Source: Pseudomonadota bacterium | Lineage (GTDB): Bacteria; Pseudomonadota; Alphaproteobacteria; Sphingomonadales; Sphingomonadaceae | Length of the DNA: 31,244 nt | Assembly (NCBI GenBank): GCA_023422695.1 | Contig: JAFAGN010000207.1 | Span: forward strand, 1 to 31,244 | Direction of reading: 5' to 3' | Shown here: positions 24,201-31,244 of the stretch, in pieces | Position numbering within the stretch: position 1 is the stretch's first letter | How the letters are laid out: every line of letters starts with the position of its first letter | Program-made: the position numbers and the translations under genes | The notes under the pieces: generated by a model | What the model saw: the letters and a program-made list of their open reading frames with translations, nothing else | What the model was told of the DNA's origin: nothing | Database searches by the model: none

Positions 24201-27114
24201 GATGCGGACGACCCGGCTCGCCGCCAGCTGCTCCGCCACGACCGACAAGCTCGGTCGCGCGCGCTGCGCGATGGCCCCCGGCATTTCGGGCGAAGTGACC
24301 GTGGTCGCGACGACGCTCGACGCCGACGGCAACGAAGCGCGCGCCGTCCGCTCGGTCTGGCTCGCGGGCGACGACGACTGGTGGTTCGGCGGCGACAATG
24401 GCGACCGCATGGACGTGATCGCCGAAAAACCCCGTTACGCCGCGGGCGACACCGCCAGCTTCCAGGTCCGCATGCCGTTCCGCGAAGCGACCGCGCTCGT
24501 CACCGTCGAACGCGAAGGCGTGCTGTCGAGCTTCGTCGTGCCGCTCAAGGGGACGAACCCCGTCGTCAAGGTCAAGCTGCCCGCCACCTATGCCCCCGAC
24601 GTCTATGTCTCGGTGATGGCGGTGCGCGGGCGGGTGACCGGCAACGAAAGCTGGTTCCGCGAGATGAAGCGTGCGGTCGGTTTCAAGATCGAGAATAGCG
24701 AAGGCGCCCCGCCGACCGCCCTCGTCGACCTCGCCAAGCCCGCCTATCGCATGGGCATCGCCCGCATCAAGGTCGGCTGGGAGGGCCATCAGCTCGGCGT
24801 CAAGGTCAAGGCCGACAAGGCGAAATATGCCGTCCGCGAAACCGCCAAGGTCGCGATCGAGGTCAAGACCCCCGGCGGCAAGGCACCGAAGAACGCCGAC
24901 GTCGCCTTTGCCGCGGTCGACGAGGCCTTGCTCCAGCTCGCACCCAACGAAAGCTGGGAGCTGATCGAGGCGATGATGGGCGAACGCACCCTCGACGTGC
25001 TGACCTCGACCGCGCAGATGCAGGTGGTCGGCAAGCGGCATTATGGCCGCAAGGCGCTCGAACCCGGCGGCGGCGGCGGCGGCGACCTGTCGGGGCTGAC
25101 GCGTGAGGATTTCCGCCCCGTCCTCTTGTGGAAGGGCAATGTGCCGCTCGATGCCAAGGGCCGCGCGACAGTTGACGTGCCGCTGTCCGACAATCTGTCG
25201 GGCTTCCGCCTCGTCGCGATCGCCACCGACGGATCGCAATTTTTCGGTACCGGAGAAACCACCGTCCGCACCGTGCAGGATCTCGGCATTTTTGCCGGGA
25301 TGCCCGAACTGGTGCGCACCGGCGACACCTATGACGCGCGCTTCACGCTGCGCAACGGCACCGATCAGGCGATGGAGGTCACCGCGACCCCGACGCTGTC
25401 GCCCGCCGTTGCAACCGCGCCGCCGCTGACCGTCACCATCCCGGCGGGCGGCGCGGTGCCGATCAGCTGGTCGATGACCGCCCCCGAACAAACCGGCCCG
25501 ATCGAATGGACCGTCGATGCGGTCGCCAAGGGCGGCAAGCAGCGCGACCGGCTGGTGTTCCAGCAAGTCGTCGAGCCCGCGGTGCCGGTCGAAACCTGGG
25601 CCGCCAGCCTGTTCCGCGTCGGCCCCGCCACGACGCTGCCGATCGCTATCCCCGCGGGCGCCTTGCCCGGCGGCTATGTCGATGTCGCGCTCGCCGGGAC
25701 GCTCGCGCCGCCCTTGTCGGGGGTGCGCGACTATATGGCTGCCTATCCCTACACCTGCTTCGAACAATCAACCTCGCGCGCCATCGCGCTTGGCGATCTC
25801 GGTCGCTGGCAGGCGCTGGCCGAAGCGATGCCGACCTATCTCGATAGCGACGGGTTGCTCCGCTACTGGCCGAACGAACGGATGGAAGGCTCGATCGAGC
25901 TCACCGCCTATGTGCTGAGCATCACCGCGGCGAACGGTTACGCGATCCCCGAAGCCTCGAAGGCCAAGATGGTGGGGGCGTTGCAGGCGGTGGTCGAGGG
26001 GCGCCTGACCCGCAAGGGTTATGGCCCGTGGGACATCCGCCCGGTCCGCATCGCGGCCTTGGCGGCGCTCGCCCGCAACAATGCCGCCAGCCCGCAATTG
26101 GTCGCCACGATCGACGTCGCGCCGATCGACATGGCCACCGGCACCCTCGCCGACTGGCTGGTGGCGATCGAAAAGACGCCGGGGGTGCGGAACGCCCCCG
26201 CGCTGCGCACCGCCGCCGAAGCCGAGCTGCGCAAGCGCCTCGTTTACGAAGGCACCCGCCTCGACCTCGTCGACGACGCCCGCGCCCCCTGGTGGATGAT
26301 GACGAGCGGCGACGAAATGGCGATCAAGGCGCTTGAGGCCGTACTCGGCCGCAAGGGCTGGGAGGATGACGCGGGCAAGCTGATGGTCGGCGTCGCGCAG
26401 CGCCAGCGCAAGGGCCATTGGGACACCACCCCCGCCAATGCGTGGGGCGCCGTCACCGTCCGCCGCTTTGCCGAACTGTATCCGGCGAGCGCGATCACCG
26501 GCGTCACCAATATCGGCCTGTCGGGCGCCAGCGCCTCGCAAAGCTGGCCGCTGCCCGCCGAAGCGCCCTCGCCGCTGCGCGTCGCGCTCAATGCCGCGAC
26601 GATGAGCCTGAACCATCAGGGAACGGGGGCGCCATGGGCAACGGTCAGCGTCAAGGCCGCCGTCCCGCTCAAGGAACCGCTCAACGCGGGGTATCGGATC
26701 AAGCGCTCGGTCAGCATCGTCAAGGCGGCGAACAAGGACCGGCTGACCCGCGGCGATGTGATCAAGGTGCGGATCGAGGTCGTCGCGGCCGCGGGCCGGA
26801 CGTGGGTCGTGATCAACGATCCGATCGCCCCCGGCGCCACGATCGTCGGCAATCTCGGCGGCCAGTCCGAAATGCTGGGCAGCCAAGCGGGCGGATCGGG
26901 CGCCCAGCCGAGCTATGTCGAACGCGGCAAGGACAGCTGGCGCGGCTATTTTGGCTGGATGCCCGCGGGCACCCATGCGGTCGAATATGTCGTGCGCTTG
27001 AACGGCTCGGGTCGCTTCACCATGCCGCAGACGCGGGTCGAGGCGATGTACTCCCCCGCGATCCGCGGCCAATGGCCGAACGCGCCGCTGACGGTGGCGA
27101 GCGTGGGGTTGTGA
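21271..27114 (+). CDS. Bacterial alpha-2-macroglobulin family protease inhibitor (YfhM-like)
   Basis: The 1947-residue periplasmic protein is expected to trap proteases through a bait region and an internal thioester. Residues 1 to about 34 are a signal peptide; no lipobox is seen, unlike E. coli YfhM. A long run of MG-type beta domains follows. VVGKRHYGRKAL then a G6 run at 1266-1271 marks the flexible bait-like segment, LLWKGNVPLDAKGRATV begins the A2M domain (about 1284-1370), and the thioester motif is C1496-F-E-Q1499. The helical thioester domain (about 1490-1770) and a C-terminal domain (about 1810-1947) complete it. GGGGAG lies 7 bases before ATG 21271; GTG 21268 is possible. pbpC follows, the conserved partner gene. 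Confidence 0.95.
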   Translation: MKSGWRGLAARFAGKAKLALLLPLSVAMAATATADTVPQVTLATPGSSGTGDGTITRFTLRFSEDMVPLGDPRAAAPATNDCKLPSSGRWVDTRTWVLEFDKPLPGGLRCYVELKNGLKTARGITVAGNERFALDTGGPSARAILAGGIYDGIEEDQIFLVATNVAADRASVGRFGYCAVDGIGEKIPLDVLPRDTATQILTGLGDANWSRQSFTYDAGLPLRLPAAGADREAALDRVVPVKCRRPLPPGREIAVVWDARISQAGVPTRTAARDQRFDFDVRPAFTAKMSCSRVNPQAGCNPVKDVTLSFASPVARDTALAATLTTTDGKRLTPKVDDDDKNDAYLTSVRFTGPLPQNVDATLTLPADVSDQSGRRLQNQSNFPLKFHIDRAPPLVKFAAEFGILEAGEGGVLPVTVRGVEGTMVSKNLKMPATALKVGDDDAAIARWLKRVDDADDTDYREEKDRTGKEIRVNYTGTKSVFADAPAGGERRDLQLTPPGGGKEFEVVGIPLTEKGFHVVEIASPELGAALLGRKATRYVATAALVTNMAVHFKWGREGSLAWVTALDTGLPVGGAEIRVTDSCTGRLLARGTADKAGRLAFAGGLPQPETYSSCEETPDMAKSEGHALMVSARSGDDFSFTLTDWGSGIRPYDFDLPYGWSEREDILHTVFDRSLVKAGETVHMKHILRRPVGTGFMTPQPLAGKLRLVHRGSDTEFEMPFAIAATGSGDSVWNVPASAPMGDYELVFVTKDKDGEDKTIWSNQSVKVDEYRLPTMKAAVTGSRTALVRPAAVPLSLFVGYLSGGPAPNIPVELRTNFRSSWSPPEDYRDWDFDGQPVKEGVIQLDDSGEEPEAELPLARSVPLKLDANGAATANVTVDQPITEPTVMAAEMDYEDANGETLTASRRITLYPSAVRLGLKTDGWLMRDNDLKLNFIALDLDGKPIGGQRVSVALYNREIITARRRLIGGFYAYDNQMRTTRLAASCSATTDKLGRARCAMAPGISGEVTVVATTLDADGNEARAVRSVWLAGDDDWWFGGDNGDRMDVIAEKPRYAAGDTASFQVRMPFREATALVTVEREGVLSSFVVPLKGTNPVVKVKLPATYAPDVYVSVMAVRGRVTGNESWFREMKRAVGFKIENSEGAPPTALVDLAKPAYRMGIARIKVGWEGHQLGVKVKADKAKYAVRETAKVAIEVKTPGGKAPKNADVAFAAVDEALLQLAPNESWELIEAMMGERTLDVLTSTAQMQVVGKRHYGRKALEPGGGGGGDLSGLTREDFRPVLLWKGNVPLDAKGRATVDVPLSDNLSGFRLVAIATDGSQFFGTGETTVRTVQDLGIFAGMPELVRTGDTYDARFTLRNGTDQAMEVTATPTLSPAVATAPPLTVTIPAGGAVPISWSMTAPEQTGPIEWTVDAVAKGGKQRDRLVFQQVVEPAVPVETWAASLFRVGPATTLPIAIPAGALPGGYVDVALAGTLAPPLSGVRDYMAAYPYTCFEQSTSRAIALGDLGRWQALAEAMPTYLDSDGLLRYWPNERMEGSIELTAYVLSITAANGYAIPEASKAKMVGALQAVVEGRLTRKGYGPWDIRPVRIAALAALARNNAASPQLVATIDVAPIDMATGTLADWLVAIEKTPGVRNAPALRTAAEAELRKRLVYEGTRLDLVDDARAPWWMMTSGDEMAIKALEAVLGRKGWEDDAGKLMVGVAQRQRKGHWDTTPANAWGAVTVRRFAELYPASAITGVTNIGLSGASASQSWPLPAEAPSPLRVALNAATMSLNHQGTGAPWATVSVKAAVPLKEPLNAGYRIKRSVSIVKAANKDRLTRGDVIKVRIEVVAAAGRTWVVINDPIAPGATIVGNLGGQSEMLGSQAGGSGAQPSYVERGKDSWRGYFGWMPAGTHAVEYVVRLNGSGRFTMPQTRVEAMYSPAIRGQWPNAPLTVASVGL

Positions 27115-27132
27115 CGCTTACTCGCCACCACC

Positions 27133-27224
27133 CCCCGTTTCCGTTCGTGTCGAGCGAAGTCGAGACACCCCGAAGGCACGCGCCAACCCGAACGGCATCT
27201 CGACTTCGCTCGATGCAAACGGGG
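27133..27224. repeat. Palindromic repeat (REP-like), element C
   Basis: Left arm 27133-27168 (CCCCGTTTCCG...GTCGAGCGAAGTCGAGACACC) and right arm 27194-27224 are inverted copies sharing TCGAGCGAAGTCGAGA. The sequence is a familiar style of short palindromic repeat in sphingomonad chromosomes. It lies 18 bp after the alpha-2-macroglobulin stop. Confidence 0.8.
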
Positions 27225-27250
27225 AAGGTTGGCACCTTCATTCTATCCCT

Positions 27251-27334
27251 GTGCCCCTGCGAAGGCAGGGGCCCATCTCCGGTCGGTGCAAGGTTGAACC
27301 CACAGGAGATGGGCTCCCGCCTTCGCGGGAGCAC
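27251..27334. repeat. Palindromic repeat (REP-like), element D
   Basis: The two 30-base arms (27251-27280 and 27305-27334) are near-perfect inverted copies, each with its own hairpin (CCCCTGCGAAGGCAGGGG and CTCCCGCCTTCGCGGGAG) joined to CCCATCTCC / GGAGATGGG. A 24-base spacer separates them. It ends 16 bp before the pbpC start, so it occupies the place where a promoter or leader for pbpC would be. Confidence 0.82.
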
Positions 27335-27349
27335 GTGCTGAAATAAACG

Positions 27350-29512
27350 ATGGAACAACATCGCCAACGCCGCTGGCCCCACATCCTCGCCTGGCTCGCC
27401 CTCGCCCTCCTCATCCTGACCACCGCAGCCCACCTCGCCACCAAGCCACCCCCCATGCCGACCTACGCCGCCGTCCGCGCCGACTGGCAGCCCAGCGAAG
27501 CGTGGCTCTACGACCGCGACGGCCAATTGCTCGACAGCGAACGCGTCAATTTCGAACGCCGCCGCCTCGCTTGGGTACCGCTGAACGCCATCAGCCCGGC
27601 GGTCCGCGCCGCGGTGGTGCAAAGCGAAGATCGCCGCTTCTGGTCGCACGGCGGGGTCGACTGGCTCGCGGTCGCGAGCGTCGTCCGCGCGCGCCTGAAG
27701 ATCGGAGGCACCGGCGACCACTCGCGCGGCGCATCGACGCTGCCGATGCAGCTCGCCGCCTTCCTCGATCCCAGCCTCGCCCAGCCGGGTCAGCGCGACT
27801 GGCGTACCAAGCTGCGTCAGATGCGCGCCGCACAAGTGCTCGCCGCGAACTGGTCGCACGAACAGATGCTCGAGGCCTATTTCAACCTCGTCCCGCTGCG
27901 CGGTGAAGCGCAGGGGATCGGCGCGGGCGCGCGCGCCTTGTTCGGGAAGCGCCCCGCCGACATGACCCGCACCGATGCGGCCTTGTTCGCGGGCCTGCTC
28001 CCCAACCCCACCGCGACCGCCGAAGCGCTCGGCCGCCGCGCGTGCCGCATTTTCCGCGGAACTGGAGCGCGAACCTGGGACTGCACCGCGATCCGCGCCG
28101 CCGCCGCGACCCTCGTCTCGGGCGAACATGCCGCGCGCTTCGACCCCGCGCTCGCCCCCCACCTCGCCGTCCGCCTGCTCGACAAACCCGGCAAGCGCGT
28201 CACCACCACCATCGACCGCCGCATCCAGACCGCCGCGATCGTCGCGCTCCGCCGCCAGCTCGCCGGGCTCGGCTCCGACCGTGTCCGCGACGGCGCGGTC
28301 GTCGTGCTCGACAATGCCACCGGCGAAGTCCTCGCCTATGTCGGCGGCGTCGGCCTGAAATCGACCGCCGCGTCGGTCGATGGTGCCAATGCGCGGCGGC
28401 AGGCGGGATCGACACTCAAACCGCATCTTTACGCACAGGTGATCGAACATGGCTGGCTCACCGCCGCCTCGATCCTCGACGACAGCCCGGTCCAACTCGA
28501 CACCGCGTCGGGCCTCTACGTCCCCAAAAACTACGACCGCAGCTTCAAGGGACCGGTCAGCGTCCGCCACGCGCTCGCCTCCTCGCTCAACGTCCCCGCG
28601 GTCCGCGCGCTCATCATCGACGACGTCCAGCAATTCCGGGACCGCCTCTGGGCGCTCGGCTATCACGGCCTCGTCGAGGACGGCGAATATTACGGCTTCT
28701 CTCTAGCGCTGGGATCGGCCGAAGTTTCGCTGGTCGAACAAGCCAACGCCTTCAGAACATTCGCAAATTCCGGAAAGTGGTCACCCGTGTCATTCGACGC
28801 CACGCGGCACCTTCGCCAACTTCCACCCCGCCAGATCGTCAGTCCCGCCGCCGCCTTCATCGTCGGCGACATCCTCGCCGACGCCGCCGCGCGCACCGAC
28901 GCCTTCGGCGCCGACAGCGCGCTGCGCCTCCCCTTCTGGGCCGCCGCCAAGACCGGCACCTCGAAAGGGATGCGCGACAATTGGTGCATCGGCTGGTCCG
29001 ACCGCTTCACCGTCGCGGTGTGGGTCGGCAATCTCGAGGGCGATGCGATGCGCGCCGTCTCCGGCACCTCGGGCGCCGCGCCCGTGTGGCGCGACGTGAT
29101 GCTCGCGCTCCACGCGGGCAATCCCGGCAAGCCGCCGACAATGCCCGCAGGCGTCGAGGCGCGCCAGATCGCGCTCCCCGGCACCCGCGAACCGCCGCGC
29201 CGCGAGTATTTCATGGCCGGAACCGCCCAGACCGAAATGGCCGCCGCACCGCAGGCTGCGCGTCGCCCGCGCATCACCAGCCCGGTCAGCGGAAGCGTCT
29301 ATGCGCTCGATCCCGACATCCCGTTGGACCGCCAGCGCCTCGCGGTGACGGTCAGCGGCGCCGTGACCGGCTACCGGCTGATCCTCGACAAAAGGCCGCT
29401 CGGCGATGCCGACGCGGGGCAGCAGATATTGCCGCGCCCCGGCAGCCATATGCTGGCGCTGGTCGACCCCGGCGGGCGGACGATCGACCGGGTGCGCTTC
29501 ACGGTGCGATGA
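27350..29512 (+). CDS. pbpC: Penicillin-binding protein 1C (bifunctional glycosyltransferase/transpeptidase)
   Basis: The 720-residue protein is anchored by one N-terminal membrane segment (about 12-30). The glycosyltransferase (GT51) domain has the catalytic E93 in SEDRRFWSHGGVD and GASTLPMQL. The transpeptidase domain has S354-T-L-K357, S412-L-N414 and K534-T-G-T537. The last about 90 residues (ITSPVSGSVYALDPDIPLDRQ onward) form the PBP1C-type C-terminal domain. It would build or repair peptidoglycan in the periplasm. Pairing with alpha-2-macroglobulin is conserved in many proteobacteria and is read as wall repair plus protease trapping after attack. The ribosome site is weak. The 235-bp gap to the upstream gene holds two palindromic repeats. 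Confidence 0.95.
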   Translation: MEQHRQRRWPHILAWLALALLILTTAAHLATKPPPMPTYAAVRADWQPSEAWLYDRDGQLLDSERVNFERRRLAWVPLNAISPAVRAAVVQSEDRRFWSHGGVDWLAVASVVRARLKIGGTGDHSRGASTLPMQLAAFLDPSLAQPGQRDWRTKLRQMRAAQVLAANWSHEQMLEAYFNLVPLRGEAQGIGAGARALFGKRPADMTRTDAALFAGLLPNPTATAEALGRRACRIFRGTGARTWDCTAIRAAAATLVSGEHAARFDPALAPHLAVRLLDKPGKRVTTTIDRRIQTAAIVALRRQLAGLGSDRVRDGAVVVLDNATGEVLAYVGGVGLKSTAASVDGANARRQAGSTLKPHLYAQVIEHGWLTAASILDDSPVQLDTASGLYVPKNYDRSFKGPVSVRHALASSLNVPAVRALIIDDVQQFRDRLWALGYHGLVEDGEYYGFSLALGSAEVSLVEQANAFRTFANSGKWSPVSFDATRHLRQLPPRQIVSPAAAFIVGDILADAAARTDAFGADSALRLPFWAAAKTGTSKGMRDNWCIGWSDRFTVAVWVGNLEGDAMRAVSGTSGAAPVWRDVMLALHAGNPGKPPTMPAGVEARQIALPGTREPPRREYFMAGTAQTEMAAAPQAARRPRITSPVSGSVYALDPDIPLDRQRLAVTVSGAVTGYRLILDKRPLGDADAGQQILPRPGSHMLALVDPGGRTIDRVRFTVR

Positions 29513-29539
29513 AGCGCTTGTAACAAGCCTGAAATTAAG

Positions 29540-29567
29540 TTGCGCTGGCGCGCGAAGCGTCTAGTCT
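29540..29567 (+). promoter_or_regulatory. Possible promoter of the amino acid permease gene
   Basis: TTGCGC (29540-29545) and TAGTCT (29562-29567) are spaced 16 bases apart in the gap between pbpC and the permease. The match to a housekeeping promoter is partial. It suggests separate transcription of the permease. Confidence 0.3.
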
Positions 29568-29614
29568 GCGCGGCAGGAGAATGGCGCCAAAGTCGCCAAA
29601 AAGGGGAAGTTCAC

Positions 29615-31171
29615 ATGATATTTGGTCGCGTCAAACCGATCGACGCCATTTTGGCCACGGCCGAAAAGAAATCGCTCCACCGCTCGCTCGGTGCCTTGCA
29701 GCTGACCCTGTTCGGGATCGGCTGCGTCATCGGCACCGGCATTTTTGTTCTGACCTCGGCTGGCGCGCAAAAGGCCGGTCCCGGCCTGATGCTGGCGTTT
29801 GCGATCGCCGGGGCGATCTGTATCGTCGCGGCGCTCTGCTATGCCGAGATCGCGGCCATGATGCCCGTCGCGGGTTCGGCCTATACCTATACCTATTCGG
29901 TCATGGGCGAATTGCTGGCCTGGTCGGTCGGCTGGGCGCTGGTGCTCGAATATGCGGTGGCCGCCAGCGCGGTGTCGGTCGGGTGGTCCGGCTATTTCTC
30001 CGGAACGATATTGAATGAATTTATGGGCATACAATTGCCCGCCTATCTGGCCGCCGGTCCGCTTGCATTCGGCGGCGCACCGGGCGGGCTGATCAATCTG
30101 CCCGCGGTCGTCATCGCCTTGCTGGTGACGTGGCTGCTGATGATCGGCACCACCGAATCCGCCCGCGTCAACGCGGTGCTGGTCGCGATCAAGGTGACCG
30201 CGCTGACCGCGTTCATCGTTCTGACCCTGCCGCAGGCCGAAATGGACAAGTTCAATCCCTTCCTGCCCGCGGGTGTCTTTGGCGGCTTCGGTTCGGGGAT
30301 CGGCGCCGTCGGCGCCGCCGCGACGATCTTTTTCGCTTATGTCGGGTTCGACGCCGTGTCGACCGCCGCCGAAGAAACGCGCGATCCGCAAAGGAATGTT
30401 CCGATCGGACTGATCGGATCGCTGCTTTTCTGCACCGTTTTCTACATTCTGGTCGCCGCCGGCGCGATCGGCACCATCGGCGGTCAGCCGATCATGGGGC
30501 CGAACGGCATTCCTTTCCCGGCGGGTTCGGCTGAACTCGCACGCCAGTGCGCGATGCCCGAATATGCAGGGATGCTCGTCTGCTCGAACGAAGCATTGGC
30601 GCATGTGCTGCGCGAAATCGGCTTCTCGGGCATCGGCAACATGCTGGGTATCGCGGCCTTTGTGGCGCTGCCGTCGGTGATCCTGATCCTGCTGTTCGGG
30701 CAGACGCGCATCTTCTTTGTGATGTCGCGTGACGGCCTGCTGCCGGAAAGCCTGTCGAAAATCCATCCGAAGTGGAAGACGCCTTATGTCGTCACCGCGA
30801 TCACGGGCAGCGTCGTCGCCTTTGCCGCCGCCTTCCTGCCGGTGGGTCAGCTCGCCGACATCGCGAACGCCGGGACGCTCTATGCCTTCTTCATGGTCGC
30901 GCTCGCGGTCATGCTGCTGCGCAAGACCGAACCCAACCGGGCGCGGCCGTTCCGCACGCCGATGCTATGGCTGATCGGGCCGCTGACGATGGCGGGCTGC
31001 GTGTTCCTGTTCCTCAACCTGCCGTTCGAAGCGATGCTCGTGCTGCCGGGCTGGGCGGCGATCGGCTTCGTGATCTATTACGCCTATGGCTATCGCAAGA
31101 GCCATCTGGGCCGCGGGATTGTCGAGGTTCATGAAGGCGAACTGGAACCGACGGCGCCGATCCACGACTGA
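29615..31171 (+). CDS. APC-superfamily amino acid permease
   Basis: AGGGGAAG lies 5 bases before ATG 29615; the frame upstream is open but lacks a start signal. The 518-residue inner-membrane protein has about 12 predicted helices. Family signatures include GIGCVIGTGIFVLTSAGA with KAGPGLMLAF in the first helices, YAEIAAMMPVAGSAYTY, and FFAYVGFDAVSTAAEETRDPQRN before helix 7. These fit the cationic amino acid transporter branch (YfnA-like) of APC carriers. The substrate cannot be read from the sequence. A loop of about 50 residues with two Cys (QCAMPEYAGMLVCSNE) lies on the outer side and may form a disulfide. It is monocistronic, ending at a strong terminator. Confidence 0.93.
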   Translation: MIFGRVKPIDAILATAEKKSLHRSLGALQLTLFGIGCVIGTGIFVLTSAGAQKAGPGLMLAFAIAGAICIVAALCYAEIAAMMPVAGSAYTYTYSVMGELLAWSVGWALVLEYAVAASAVSVGWSGYFSGTILNEFMGIQLPAYLAAGPLAFGGAPGGLINLPAVVIALLVTWLLMIGTTESARVNAVLVAIKVTALTAFIVLTLPQAEMDKFNPFLPAGVFGGFGSGIGAVGAAATIFFAYVGFDAVSTAAEETRDPQRNVPIGLIGSLLFCTVFYILVAAGAIGTIGGQPIMGPNGIPFPAGSAELARQCAMPEYAGMLVCSNEALAHVLREIGFSGIGNMLGIAAFVALPSVILILLFGQTRIFFVMSRDGLLPESLSKIHPKWKTPYVVTAITGSVVAFAAAFLPVGQLADIANAGTLYAFFMVALAVMLLRKTEPNRARPFRTPMLWLIGPLTMAGCVFLFLNLPFEAMLVLPGWAAIGFVIYYAYGYRKSHLGRGIVEVHEGELEPTAPIHD

Positions 31172-31199
31172 CATTAGCGTCGCGGAAAATTTCGAGGAG

Positions 31200-31237
31200 C
31201 CCGCCCCCCCCCGGGGGGGGGCGGGGGGGTTTTTTTT
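31200..31237 (+). terminator. Rho-independent terminator after the permease gene
   Basis: CCCG with C9 (31200-31212) is mirrored by G9 with CGGG (31213-31225), then four more G and T8 (31230-31237). It lies 28 bases after the stop codon. A terminator is credible, but the C9/G9 runs without a loop look like poorly resolved homopolymers at a sequence end. Confidence 0.7.
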
Positions 31238-31244
31238 GTTAATA

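Noticed and set aside
21250..25767. 1505-residue minus-strand frame
   Set aside because: Antisense of alpha-2-macroglobulin; open only because of strong GC codon bias. The sense strand has clear domains.
27017..28666. 549-residue minus-strand frame opposite pbpC
   Set aside because: Crosses repeats and two genes; no recognisable protein features.
1..31244. tRNA, rRNA, CRISPR array or complete insertion sequence
   Set aside because: No cloverleaf, spaced direct-repeat array or transposase frame was recognised by eye.

Overview
The window is GC-rich, densely coding DNA from an alphaproteobacterium, most likely a sphingomonad (Sphingopyxis/Sphingomonas type). This rests on the codon bias, the TonB-dependent receptor whose mature N-terminus carries an IVVTG motif, several small secreted proteins with the same kind of motif, and palindromic repeat clusters. 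The genus is an inference from protein flavour, not from a marker gene. The right edge ends in implausible C, G and T runs and is probably a contig end.

Layout. 1-2309: a minus-strand pair (DUF6265-like secreted protein, then the 5' part of a YafY/WYL regulator) diverges from a tandem HD-GYP protein predicted to act on cyclic di-GMP. 2381-4418: a TPP riboswitch followed by thiC. 4419-9025: an accessory stretch. It holds an AT-rich GHKL-ATPase/PD-(D/E)XK nuclease-like protein (the best candidate for an anti-phage system here), a terminase-small-subunit-like HTH protein, a frameshifted 2H phosphoesterase (2'-5' RNA ligase family), and an overlapping pair made of a membrane-anchored and a small secreted protein. 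9026-9646 has no convincing gene. 9647-13841: an NTF2/lumazine-binding-like secreted protein, a glycine-zipper lipoprotein, arylamine N-acetyltransferase on the minus strand, a small Cys-containing secreted protein, and a pair of unknown genes.

13850-16631 is a compact minus-strand cluster: ung, a TauE/SafE transporter and a YaiI/DUF188 protein joined by 4-bp ATGA overlaps, then a DUF962/Mpo1-like membrane protein and OsmC. 16946-20036 is one TonB-dependent receptor gene broken by a single extra base in a 7-base homopolymer. It diverges from hisE and a HIT-family gene (20218-20936). 21271-29512 holds a giant bacterial alpha-2-macroglobulin with an intact thioester motif and pbpC, the classic periplasmic defence/repair pair, here separated by two palindromic repeats. 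29615-31171 is an APC-family amino acid permease followed by an intrinsic terminator.

No tRNA, rRNA, CRISPR array or complete insertion sequence was seen. Two genes (7357-7928 and 16946-20036) are each repaired by a one-base change in a C/G homopolymer, and the last 45 bases are homopolymer-rich, so sequencing error is a serious alternative to true pseudogenisation.
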